Below, piece after piece: positions 13,749 to 24,814 of a DNA stretch of 64,000 nt. Made by a program: the position numbers and the translations under genes. Location: the NCBI RefSeq assembly GCF_019175385.1, contig NC_083339.1, positions 28,735,637 through 28,799,636 on the forward strand. Reading direction: 5' to 3'. The notes under the pieces were generated by a model that saw nothing but the letters and a program-made list of their open reading frames with translations, searched no databases and was not told where the DNA came from. Origin of the DNA: Lycium barbarum (lineage: Eukaryota > Streptophyta > Magnoliopsida > Solanales > Solanaceae). Within the stretch, counting starts at the first letter, position 1. The number at the start of each line of letters is the position of its first letter.

Positions 13749-14580
13749 TCCCTACTGTTTCCAAATAATTCACCGGAATAAAAAACTGGGACAATTATTT
13801 TGGAGCAGTTCAAAGACGCTCTCCAAAAAGACTTCTAAGAGCGTCAATCAACCCTTGAAATCCAAAATCCAATAGCGGCAATACCAGTCTTACCCCAACC
13901 ATCACCTAGTTTTGGTCCCAAATTCTGGGATATAAGCTTTTCTTCTTCCAAGCATCGCAAGCCATGGAACTTTGGCGTGTCAGTCTTTATTTTTCAACCC
14001 CAAAGGTCCAACACAAGTAAATCCTTCCCCCCTCAATTATACAATAATCGTCCCGACTGACAAGCAGTAATGTTAAATCTCCGCAAACAGTTTGGTACCC
14101 AATCATTGCAATCTTACTGATGAGCGCAGAGTATTTTTAGAAACTCTGTAAAGGTCAGAATCCTCTCTTACCACCTTGCCAGCATACGCGGATTATTTTT
14201 AAAGCTCCGCCGACGTTGACATTCCCTCATAGCCAACCATGCCAATAAATGCAAAGTAGTATCAAAAGCTCTGCTAACGTCCAACGTTTTCCTCCATCAC
14301 AATCTTGTCAACATACTGGAGTAATGTCAAGGCTCCATCTACAGTTGACATCCTTCTTCTCGGCTGCCTGTTAGAGTATTTTCAATGCTCTGGCTGCGAT
14401 CGGCTCATTTTTTTCGAACCGCCTACCATAGTACTGTCCAAGCTCTGAGCCTATGATTGGTCCCTTCCTGGATAATTTTCAAAGGCCCGTGCCTACGATG
14501 GACACACCTTTCTGCCGTCTGATGGAGTACTTGCAAAACCCCGCCTTCAATCGACACTTCTTCTTATATCTTATCTGCAA

Positions 14581-14641
14581 GAACTACACACACCTGATTC
14601 TCTTCTTTGATGAGATACGTAGGCAACCCTTTTGGGTTCGG
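14581..14641 (+). other. Two-hairpin motif, copy b (element E)
   Basis: The copy reads GAACTACA, ACCTGATT, stem 1 CTC ... GAG, ATACGTAGGCA, stem 2 AACCC ... GGGTT, CGGT. Both stems pair. It lies 89 bp before copy c. Confidence 0.6.
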
Positions 14642-14730
14642 TATTCATTATTAAAAAAAAATCAGAAAAAAAAATCCGAAAATTATTTGAAAAATAAAAT
14701 AAAAAAATCTTTGTTCTTACCTCTCTTAAC

Positions 14731-14792
14731 GAACTACGCGCACCTGATTCTCATCAAAGATGAGATACGTAGGCAACCCTTCTTGGCTTCGA
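14731..14792 (+). other. Two-hairpin motif, copy c (element E)
   Basis: The copy reads GAACTACG, ACCTGATT, stem 1 CTCATC-AAA-GATGAG (six perfect pairs), ATACGTAGGCA, then a weakened second stem (AACCC with GGCTT), TTCGAT. It has the best first stem of all copies. Confidence 0.6.
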
Positions 14793-16235
14793 TACCCCTT
14801 ATTCAAAAAATACAAAAAAAAACAAATATTTTTTAGATTCGTATCTTTGACTTGGTTGGTACCAACACAGTTAGGAATGTGCATAGGAAAGAAACAAGTA
14901 ATAATCATTATGATGGAGAGGACTGACTTCGTGGTAAACCATAGATTCTTTTGGTACCTCTCATTCACACTTTAAGTGACACTTGAAAATTTCTCTCGCA
15001 TACTTGTAAGACAAGAACAAAACCAACCTCATTGTTTCATGTGCATTGTGTGGTGAACTTTATATAGCGTTCAATTGCATTGCATTGTGATCTAGAACTT
15101 GGTCTGAATTTCTATTGGGGCGAAATTATGAGTAACACTCGGTATAGGAAAGGATCGTAGGCCTTCTTTGACCCGTTTGAGCGTTTCTAGCCTACCAAAT
15201 GACATTATCCCTAGCATTCCCCCTTTGATCCTAAAGACTTTTCTTTGACAACCACATCATAAGCCTATACCATTTCTGAGTGCTTACATGCACTATCCCT
15301 TTCTTGGCCCAACCTCTTTGAGCTAGCTTACTAGAAATGTGCAATCGCGGATAAAGATCCAAGCTGAAGTTTCCAATGACAAAAAGATACAAAAGTCCCA
15401 TAAAAACAAAGACGAACAATGACCTCCAAATTAAGAAGGAGCCAAAAAAAATCATCAGTCATCATTCAGGATCTCGGGAATACAACCTGTTATTCCTCTT
15501 TATTTTTCACACTCCAGCATACAACCCGGAATTAACATCAGGACTTTGGGCATACAACCCAGGCTCATTCTCTTAATCCCCAAAGAGTCTCGGCATACAA
15601 ACCGAACTCCAAAAAAGAAAAAAAAGCTCCAACTTGCAAAAGAAGTCGCACAAGTACAAAAAGAAGGGACAAGAAAACGAAGCAGATCAGCATCATAGCA
15701 CACAAATACAAAGCACAACCATAGTGCAACGCTCAGGGAAGGACTAGTCATTCCTTACCCAAATGATATCTTACCCTTTTCCCAAGCCTACATTACAAAC
15801 CCATAACAAGCCCTACGTGATCTTATGCCAAGGGTTCTCACATTAGTGGATACTTTCATGACTGCCAAGCCTATGGTATCACAATTGAATGCATTGAATA
15901 TCTTTCTGAGTAAGAGTGTACTTCTCTAGACGTCCCAGAGTTCAAAATACTGAATGTGTGAAAAAGGGACTTTCTTTCTAGTGAGGGCACTTGAAACATA
16001 AGGATAGGTATAGTTCAAAACCTTTGCTTGAATCAAGACGAACAAATCTTGTCGATACTTAGATATGTCTGAGGTACCACTTAAAGCTTTAGGAATTATC
16101 CTGAAGTCAATCTCGGTTAGCTAGGAAGAAATTGATGGTTCTTATGCACAAAACTAATTGTTAGTACCAACTGAAGTCAAGACACGATTTTCTTCACTTC
16201 TTCAATCTTTACAAAAAAGAAAAAAAAAATTATAG

Positions 16236-17290
16236 GCGCCCACCTTCTAATGCGGGTATTTTCATTTCAAGTACATTTTTATAGGTGCCCACCTTCTAAT
16301 GCGGGTATTTCATTTCAAGTACATTTTTACAGGCGCCCACCTTCTAATGCGGGTATTTTAAATTCAGTAAGGCACCCACCTCATAATGCGGGTATTTTAA
16401 TTTCAGTCAGGCACCCACCTCATAATGTGGGTATTTTAATTTCAGTCAGGCGCCCACCTTCTAATGCGGGTATTTTAAATTTCAGTTCAAGCACCCACCT
16501 CATAATGCGGGTATTTTAATTTCATTCAGGCGCCCACCTTCTAATGCGGGTATTTTAAATTTGAGTTCAAGCGCCCACCTCATAATGCGGGTATTTTAAT
16601 TTCAGTCAGGCACCCACCTCATAATGCGGGTATTTTAATTTTAGTCAGGCGCCCACCTTCTAATGCGGGTATTTTAAATTTCAATTCAGGCACCCACCTC
16701 ATAATGCGAGTATTTTAATTTCAGTCATGCACCCGCCTTCTAATGCGGGTATTTTTAATTTCAGTTCTGGCACCCACCTTCTAATGCGGACCTTCTAATA
16801 CAGGTATTTTGATTTCAGTCAGGCGCCCACCTGATAATGCGGGTATTTTAATTTCAGTTCAGGCGCCCACCTTCTAATGCGAGTAATTTAATTTCATCAG
16901 GCGCCCACCTTCTAATGCGGGTATTTTAATTTTAGTCAAGCCCCCACCTTTTAATGGGGGTATTTTAATTTCAATTCAGGCGCTCACCTTCTAATGCGGG
17001 TATTTTAATTTCAGTCAAGGCGCCCACCTTCTAATGCGGGTATTTTAATTTCAGTCAGGCACCCACCTTCTAATGCGGGTAATTTAATTTCAGTCAGGCG
17101 CCCACCTTCTAATGCGGGTATTTCAATTCCAGTTCAGGCGCCCACCTTCTAATATGGGTATTTTAATTTCATCAGGCGCCCACCTTCTAATGCAGGTATT
17201 TTCATTTAGTCAGGCACCCCCCTTCAAATACGGGTATCTTAATTTTATTTTTTACAGACGCCCACCTTCAAATGCGGGTATTCCATTTCA
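16236..17290 (+). repeat. Tandem array, about 26 copies of a 39-41 bp unit
   Basis: Each unit carries CCCACCTTCTAATGCGGG followed by TATTTTAATTTCAGTCAGG or a close variant. A sub-type has CTCATAATG in place of TTCTAATG (copies 4, 5, 7, 9, 10, 12) and alternates with the main type, so the array probably grew partly as a two-unit repeat. The first two and last two units are longer and more diverged. There are no unique spacers, so it is not a CRISPR array. Its place just upstream of the 3' end of E matches the hypervariable 3' UTR arrays known in TAT elements. Confidence 0.9.
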
Positions 17291-17560
17291 AAGCTCTGGC
17301 ACACAAAACAGAGTATGCATCAGGATCTCGGCACACAATATGAGACTTCATTTCATTTTAAGGCATCGGCACATAAATCGCAGTATACATCAAGGTCCTC
17401 ACACACAATCCAGGACTCCTCCCCATTCAAAGATTCGACACACAACCTGATGTTTTCATCAGGGTCCCGACGTACAATTTTGTAGTCCATTTCAATCCAT
17501 GGCTTTGAGTTCGGTCGCCCCTCTAGCAATGAATCATTTTCCTCCCCAACAAGTTTTCTC

Positions 17561-17613
17561 GAACTACAATCGGTCTGACTCCAATTTCAGGGATATGTAC
17601 GTAGCTCGAATTC
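17561..17613 (+). other. Two-hairpin motif, copy e (element E, degenerate)
   Basis: The copy reads GAACTACA, GTCTGACTCC, GGGATATGTACGTAG. A short TCC/GGA pairing can form at the stem 1 position; stem 2 is not clear. Confidence 0.45.
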
Positions 17614-17725
17614 TAGCACGACTGTTTTTCGTCCCACACCTGCCAGCACCATTCTAGCAACACTGGGGCAAAATTTTGATCGGACGATCAAAATTTGCCA
17701 CAACACCCATTAGTTATCACCTTTC

Positions 17726-17790
17726 GAACTACATTGACCTGATTCTCATGATTGACGAGATATGTAGGAAGCTCTATGCAGAGTTCGGTC
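17726..17790 (+). other. Two-hairpin motif, copy d (element E)
   Basis: The copy reads GAACTACA, GACCTGATT, stem 1 CTC ... GAG, ATATGTAGGAA, stem 2 CTCT-ATGC-AGAG, TTCGGTC. It lies about 310 bp before the polypurine tract. Confidence 0.6.
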
Positions 17791-18100
17791 ACATCGGGGC
17801 GAGAATCATTCTTTCCCCAGCAAGTAAACAATCTTGCACCCTCCCAGCGTCTCGTAGCTTGACACTGGGGCAATTTTTGAAGCGATGACATGGGTACGCG
17901 AATGTTTTTTGGCCCTGAACAATCCTTCCCTTTTTATCATTTTTCTTTTTATCACAACTCTGCCGACGGATGGAGAGCATTGTCAAAGCTCTATCAACAT
18001 CTAGCTTCTTTCTCTATACATATCCTTTTAGCAATTCTTTGCCGAGCCAAAATAGGTTACACGTCAACGTCTTCGTCCGAAAACTCTTTCATCATTTCCG

Positions 18101-18117
18101 GTCGAAGAGGGACAAGC
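18101..18117 (+). other. Element E polypurine tract
   Basis: GTCGAAGAGGGACAAGC lies directly before the TGTTGACACC start of the 3' LTR. The GAAGAGGGACAAGC part is the likely primer for plus-strand synthesis. Confidence 0.7.
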
Positions 18118-19829
18118 TGTTGACACCTAATTTTGGCTCGACGTGCTTATAATTAACATTTTAGGGGGCCCCTGATTCGTTAAAGAGCGCGAAATACATT
18201 TTTTTTTACACATTTTTACATTTTTCGACAATTTATTGATAATTGTCCTTATTTTAGGAGTTTTATCAATTTATTGTCATTTTCGAGGATCATTATTTTT
18301 TGCGCATGTACAACATAATACTACCATTTTTGTGCAATTAATAATTGTTTCTTTATTTTATAGCAGTACCTTTTTTGTATCTTATAAATTAATATTTATA
18401 TTTATACTTACATTATTATTTATACATATATTAGTTAACTATATTTTAGTACAGTACGTCAGTGTAGAGAAAATCGGAGCAATTAATTCTTAAATGTCGA
18501 GCAAGAATTCGATCAAGTCAAGGTCTTATCACTTTTGAAAAGATGACATTTGAAGTGATGGGTTGGATTCTTCATCCATTGATTAATAGATTTTTATACA
18601 TTGGTCAAAAGGCTGAGATCCCCATTTGACAATAACTCAAAGATTAAAATGAGCATTAAGGGGACAAGAGGAGAAGTTCTTTTATTTTTTGTACAAAAGA
18701 GAGTATTTATTTACATTATAAGAAAAGGGAGGGGTTAATTTTTATGTTTCATCTTCTACACAACCTTCTACACACAACACAAAACATTTTTCAGATCTTT
18801 TTCTAAACAAAAGCCAAAGTTATTATTCTCTTCTCAAAGCTTCCAAGAGCCCCGCCGAGCACCACCTCGCTGCCGCTCTTCTCTGACAAAGTATTTCGTC
18901 TCCCTCTCCCCCTCTTCTCCCCACTGTATCCCGTCGCGCCCACAAAACCACTATTTTCATCTCCTCCACAACCCCCACTGCCCGCTCCGATGAGCCCACG
19001 ACGCCGGAGCAGTCGAGCAACCACCACGAACCACCAGCCCACACTCCTCTCTCTCTCCTATTTCGCCCTTTGCTTCTACTCACCTCACTCCCTCAACCAC
19101 ACTACCACCATTCTCCACTTCTCACTAACACCCCAGTCCTCTTTTGTACCACCTTGACGCCGCAACTATTCTTGCCGGATACGCAGATTTGGCTAGAAGA
19201 AGTTCGACGCCGGTGAGTTCCGTCCTAACAATGGTGGACCAGCCGCTGCGCCGTTCCCTCTTTCTCTCTTCTATTTTCCTTTTATTTTTCTCTCCACTGC
19301 GTTTTGGTGTTTACAAGTGGGATTTCGATGAGCCCTGAACTCCGGCGAACTATGTGGGTTGTTACATTGTTCTTGCTTCATCCGTCGTGATATTTTTTTG
19401 TTCTCTGCTACTGTTGCTGATTTTGATTACTGTTGGACTATTTCTTGCATTTTCTTTTTTAACCGCCGCTAACATTTTCCACCGAAGCTACTATTACTAG
19501 TTTATTTTTTGCTTGTTTGTGACTGTTGTGCGCCATTTTTGGCTACCGTTTTTATTTTCTTGGGAACTTGGCTCTTCTACGGGACTATTCTTGACTGGAT
19601 TTGTGCTTTTTCGATGAACTGCTACTACACTGTTACGCTTCTATTTCATAATATTTTTTTACATTTTCTTTTCTACTATATTAGAAGAGCCGGTTTTGAT
19701 TGGGATCCATATTTCTGTTGTTTGTCATTAAACTTCTAACTAAGGGCAATTTGGCCGTAGTACTCCCTTAGGTTTTTATGAATGTACTTTCGACTTTCGT
19801 GTCTACAAAATAAGCTAGCCACGACACCT
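18118..19829 (+). mobile_element. Element E 3' LTR (3'-truncated)
   Basis: This copy keeps the true LTR start (TGTTGACACC) and about 95 bp missing from the 5' LTR. It then matches 9058 to about 10674 closely. It stops at 19829, where a new TGTTGACACCC begins. The remaining 2 kb or so of the LTR is not found on the far side of F, so this is a truncation rather than a simple nested insertion. Confidence 0.8.
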
Positions 19830-19988
19830 TGTTGACACCCAATTTTGTCCCGCCTCTCCTCCAAAATGTATGTTTACGCTTCTAATATTTTTTTGGCAAC
19901 TTTAAAAAAAAATTATTTATATTTTTACTATAATTATTAGCTTTTATTAATACCGGCGTTTCATTATTCTATTGCAGTTACTAGCTGT

Positions 19989-19993
19989 TATTA

Positions 19994-20043
<50 letters not shown>

Positions 20044-20045
20044 TT
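19989..20045. repeat. (ATT)n microsatellite
   Basis: About 19 nearly perfect ATT units, inside LTR-like fragment F. Confidence 0.9.
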
Positions 20046-21026
20046 ATTATCCTTATTGCCAGTATTGTTATAATTTTGCATTATAATCATTTCAGCATTT
20101 TTACCATCCTATGCACATGCATCGCATTTATCTTCGCATAACTAAATAATAGCATTTATTCACTATTGACTTTCAAAATATTAATGCACGGCTATTACGA
20201 CGTCGTATGATTTTATTTTTATCTGAGCACTAATAATTACGTATTTTTATACTAGATAATATTTTAGCACACGTTAAAACAGATCTTTTGTGCAAATTTA
20301 GAAGCCCAAAATAGCATAAGAAGGAATACATATTTTTAGCCCATCCGCCCCAATCAACTTATAATTATTTTCGGACCAGGCCATCAATGCCCAGCCCATG
20401 TTTTTAATTTATGAACCCAGTCTTTTCGGACCAAACCACCAACCCAAAACGACCCAACCCACCTTTTTAATTCACTAGCCCAAATCCCCAGCCCACTATC
20501 CGTTAAAATACCCGGCCCACTACCCATTGTCCGACCCGACCCGCTCGGTTTAACAAATTAAACGATTAGGGTTTCATTTCTTTTCTCATCCGTCGTTTCT
20601 CTCCTCTTTCTCTCTCTCTCTCTCTCCTCCCTTTCGTCTTTTTCTCTCCTCTGCATTTCGCGATTGAAATGGCAAAATCGCAGGATGCTTTCGCCTTCCC
20701 CAGGCGTTGCATGGCTATTTCGGGGAAGGCAATTAATGTTTGTACCCCCGTCGTCAATTTTTTCAGCCGTTGAAGAGGTAAGAGTTTTTGTTTTCTTCTT
20801 CTTTCTGTCTCGCGTGCTTCTGAGACATCTTAATGGGTTTTGTTTGTTTTGAACCCAAATTATTTTTTTTATCCGTTCCTTTGAATTCGGGTATGAAAAT
20901 CTTTATGAATATTGTCTCTTCTTCTGGTTTTCTGATCGATGACAGAAGGGTTTTTAGCGTTTTGTGTTTGAAAAGGATTCAATCCCGCCCATTTTATGAA
21001 ACCCTAGCAAACCCTAGATTTTCCCC

Positions 21027-21036
21027 CTATAAATAG
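21027..21036 (+). promoter_or_regulatory. TATA box of LTR-like fragment F
   Basis: CTATAAATAG lies 370 bp downstream of a CT-rich tract and just after two 'AAACCCTAG' words, which are common in plant promoters. A start site would be expected about 30 bp further on. Confidence 0.5.
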
Positions 21037-22994
21037 TCGTTTTCTGGGTTCATTAAGAAGAGGGAGGTTTTTGGAATCGCCTAAAACCCTTCCTCTGAAA
21101 TAAGTCTTTTAGCCGCCTGGAAAATCCCTAAAATTAGAGGTTTTGTAGTCGCATAAATTCCCTAGAAATTAAGATCTGGTCAGCCGCCCAAATCCTCTAA
21201 AATATTAGTTTTCATAATTCCTTTTGATATTGATTCAAAATACTACGCATTTTATTCTCGTTTCGCTGTTTCGAATCCGAGTGCGCGCAAATCCGTAGGT
21301 TTGTAGTGTTCGAGTGGATATCGAAGCCCCGCACCCACTTCGCTGCATCCGAAGAAGGTAATTCCCCTTTTCCATTTATTTTTGCATTTTTCCGTTTCTT
21401 TAGTTGCTATGTGTTAGCTTAATTTTTTCATTTTTGTGATTAAGAATGTTTATGTGATGAGTTAGTTAGCTAAATAATGTTTCCCTGTGTTAGTTTAGTT
21501 TAATAGTTAAGCCTATTTATATGTCAGTTTTGGCTAGATTTATTTTTTTCAACATTAGTATAGCTGAACTTAGTTCTAACAAGTCTTATGTGTTGTTATA
21601 GCAATGTCTATCTCAGTTAAGCATGATTTAGTTATTAGTTTAACCTGTTTAGTTAAACATGCATTAGGGGCTATTTCAGGCCATTCTGTCTGTGCTGAAT
21701 ATGTATTATATATTCGTTTGCTCTAGTTAATCATGATTTATATGTTGTCTTGTTGGAACTGATTAGCTAGAAGAGATTTACATGTTGTCATAATTTCACT
21801 GTGTTAGTATTAAGGTTTAGACATGATTTGATTTCCGCTTGGTTAAACATGATAGTGCAATCAGCCAGTTTTTTTATCTTGTTGCTTATCTGAGTTAAAA
21901 ATGGATTCAAGACATGAGTAATAAATCTGAGTTTAGAAGAATATTGCTAGAGTTTAAGCTTCAACACTTAATATGATCACTTGAGGAATAATCAGCAGAG
22001 TTAGTACCCCTGTTAGGCCTATAAAAAACTCAAACTGCCTAACCATGCTAATGATCGATAAATGGGGATAAGCTGGTCATTAATATGTTTAACTTGTGAT
22101 TATACCTGTTTGGTGTTACCTCTGCCCGCTGGTTTGAATCTTTCCTCTACTCTTTTCCTGTCATTTTCCTGCCTCTGTTAAGGTGTCCTAGATCATGTAT
22201 GGAGTCTTATCTTGTTTAACATGTTGAACCGATATTATTTTTTGACTGACTTGTACTGTAACATTAAAGTTTATGATCTATGCCTAAGTGTGGAACTTCA
22301 GTGATTGGTGTTATCCCTATAAGTGTGCTCTCTGTCCCCTTCTACTTGTATCAAGACCATGTATCCATGCATGCACCATGGTTTTGCTCATTCTTAGCTT
22401 TAGTATGATCCCATCAAATTTTGTTTAGCCTATTAGTAACCATATGAGATAAGTCCTTTGTTGAGTCAAAAGCATGTGGGTGCCCTTCTTTTACTACATC
22501 AGTACTATGCTTTGTTATGGGTTTGTTTATCTACTTTTGTTCCATCTCTGCCATGTCCACAATACTTCACTGTTTGCTCAAAGATTCTAATCGCGGTTAA
22601 GCCCCTGAGTTCGAACTTGCTGGTATTCTTATATAGGTTTTTCCATGTCATTTGATTACTGCCCTTTTTACTTAACCTACTGGACCAGTCTCGTTTCTTT
22701 TTTATTCATTTTATTTGATACTATGACCACTATATCTGTGCTTTTTGTTTTGTCTGAATTTTACCCACGTCTTAATACAATAAATGTTATACTATTTGAT
22801 TCTGCCCATGATTGAGTGTTGCCCTATTTTTTTTTACGTCATAAGTGTGTGGTGGTTGAAATATACACAGCTACTGATTTTTTTAGTTTACATTTTATTT
22901 GTTCATATATACAACCTACTGATTTTTTAGTTTACATTTTATTTGTTTAACCTCATTCGTTGATTACATGCTAATCCGTTTCCTTTCATTTTTG

Positions 22995-24814
22995 TGCATG
23001 ACCTCCGCGTACGAGTCCGAGGGACTCGTCCTCCTCCGCATTCGGTGTTGGGCTAAAATCCCAACAAGATATTCTTCCCATGTCCAGCCCAGCCGCAGCA
23101 GCGTATAAAATTTCTGCAGGCCCCCGGGCAATAAAAGGGGACGTCAGCACATTGAATGTACTGGTATGTAAAGCAACTGAAAGAAATAACATGGGACATG
23201 GATTAACATGATAAGAACTGAAACTGAAAACCTGGACATGAACATGAGCATGGGTACATATATATATATATGATATAAGCAAAACATGATAAGTGGGGAG
23301 AGCATTTCATAAACCGATATGTGATATCACCACGTGGGTACGTGGAGTCTGGTACCTCGCCGGACCAGCAGAGCCCTCATACCTTGCCAGAGTATGAGGT
23401 GGTATCGTGCCTGATGGATCCATTCAGTGTAAAATTAAGAAATCGTCCTATCTGGGCGGAGCGATGCTTGTCCTACGGTGGCTACGTAGTTTCAGGCTAT
23501 CTGAGCCTTCTCGGTAATTTGTGCAACTCCCAAAAGCATAAACATACTTACTGAGAAGGCTAAGAAGCCCATGATTTTCGTGAATTGACTTGTATTTGTC
23601 TTGTAATCATGATTTCTCGAAATAATTTGTAAACATGGTTTTATGAAATAACTTGTAAACATGGTTTCATGAAATAACTTGTAAATATGGTTTCATGAAA
23701 TAACTTGTATTTAGTATGTATGTATCTTGTATCATAGCATGAAAGTAATTATATAATATAGTTGCATGAAAACTTGTAGACATGTAGGATATTCATGAAA
23801 TAATCATTTTTATTTAAAAACATGCATGCAAGAACCCATGGAATACGAGATATGGGTTTTCATGGATTACGGACTGATTCTCAAAAATCATATGGAGTTA
23901 TTAAGAACACAATGATAGAATAATTGTGATTCATACATAATATAACCATTAACATGGACCTAGGGTTATCATGAGCATAGTATAGAATAGAAACCCTAGT
24001 TTTGTAAAGTTTCATACTTTATGGATTAGGAGGCGTGGGGAAGAACAATGATGTTCCCACACGTAGATAGTAACTCTATATACCTTAGTCGCTCCAAAAC
24101 ATGAATTAAAGACTTGAGCTTGGAAGAAGATTTCCAAAATCTTGAATTCTTGAACCTTGAGATGGGTTTTCTTGAAAACCCTAGTTTTGGAATGATAATT
24201 TCTTGTTTAGATAACAAGGATAGGTATTAGAATTGAGTTGGAATAATTAGAGTAGGCTTACCTTGGTGTTCTTGATGATGAAAGAGGGTAGGAGGTCATT
24301 CTAGGTCTTGAAGGAATGAAAAATAATGATTTGAACTGATATGGACGAATATATATTGTCTTGGAAAATTAAATTTTTTGCCCAGTTAAATACTGGCCGT
24401 ATTTTGAAATACGGACATCACTTCCTCTCTTCAGTAAAATGGCTATAACTCTTTGCACTGATGTCCGTTTGACCCCTATAATATACCGTTGAAAAGGTAT
24501 TTCAAAGCTCTACAACTTTCATGAAGGACGTTTTCCCAAATTCTAAACACGTTTTGAAATACGGGCCGCATTTTGAAATATGGTCCGTTTTTAACAATGT
24601 AGCCTTAAAATGTCAAATTCCAGAATGCTCAAAAATCTTTGGTACTATTTTACAACTTGAAATACGGGCCGTATACTAAAATACGGTCACTGTTCATGGG
24701 CGTAAACCACTATCTTACAACTGAAGAGGAAATTTCAAATTCCCACATTTTTTATCTGGTTTTCTAAGTCTAGGATCATGATCAAAGCGTAGGTTAAAGG
24801 TACGGGATGTTACA
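22995..24814 (-). mobile_element. Element G: Gypsy-type LTR, probably solo
   Basis: On the minus strand it starts TGTAACATCCCGTACC (24814) and ends ...GGAGGTCATGCA (22995). The flanking 5-mers are TTCTG and TTTTG (4 of 5). The TGTAACATCCCG start is typical of chromovirus-like LTRs in plants. A cassette of CCGTATTT/AAATACGG palindromes (24397-24690) lies upstream of a TATA-like ATATATAT (about 24346-24355). The right flank is gag of D, but the left flank looks like F rather than D, so either the TSD is fortuitous or a deletion followed. No coding sequence is seen; the small ORF at 24026-24217 has no known relative. Confidence 0.55.

Larger units (their letters stand above)
12799..18100 (+). 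other. Element E internal region, non-coding
   Basis: There is no retroviral-type domain in any frame; the longest ORF is 127 codons and its translation is of motif-like DNA. The region holds, in order, one copy of the two-hairpin motif (13683-13748), blocks repeating the word 'CTCCGCC/CTCTG' around 14150-14450, and two more motif copies (14581-14641 and 14731-14792). The array of about 26 tandem repeats (16236-17290) follows, then short 'GGCACACAA' repeats (17300-17480) and two further motif copies (17561-17613 and 17726-17790). This is the composition of a TAT-element 3' UTR placed directly after a leader. Confidence 0.65.
9058..19829 (+). mobile_element. Element E: non-autonomous TAT-type LTR retrotransposon
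   Basis: Direct repeats 9058-12777 and 18118-19829 flank an internal region of about 5.3 kb. The 5' LTR is followed by a PBS-like site (12781-12798) and the 3' LTR is preceded by a purine tract (18101-18117). All signals read on the plus strand. The LTR starts TGTTGACACCTAATTTTGG (18118) and ends ...GCGTAACA (12777). The internal region has no gag, protease, RT or integrase, so E would need proteins from a relative. The 5' LTR lacks its first 95 bp or so and the 3' LTR is cut after 1712 bp by F, so no TSD can be scored. The two LTRs are very similar where they overlap, which suggests E is younger than D. Confidence 0.8.
19830..22994 (+). mobile_element. Element F: LTR-like fragment of a further TAT-type element
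   Basis: It starts TGTTGACACCCAATTTTG, the same terminus type as D and E but with different sequence afterwards. It contains an (ATT)n microsatellite, runs of 'CCCAGCCCA' words (20390-20540), a long CT-rich tract (20575-20650) and a canonical TATA box (21027-21036). After about 21360 come 1.6 kb of T-rich, low-complexity sequence with no ORF of interest. No PBS or right terminus is visible. I infer a truncated LTR; the right boundary at G is a guess. Confidence 0.5.

Noticed and set aside
16236..17290. CRISPR-like array
   Set aside because: Units are contiguous with no unique spacers, and the context is a plant LTR element.
22995..24814. Simple solo-LTR insertion of G into D gag
   Set aside because: The flanking 5-mers match only 4 of 5, and the left flank is not D gag or pol, so the simple model is not supported.
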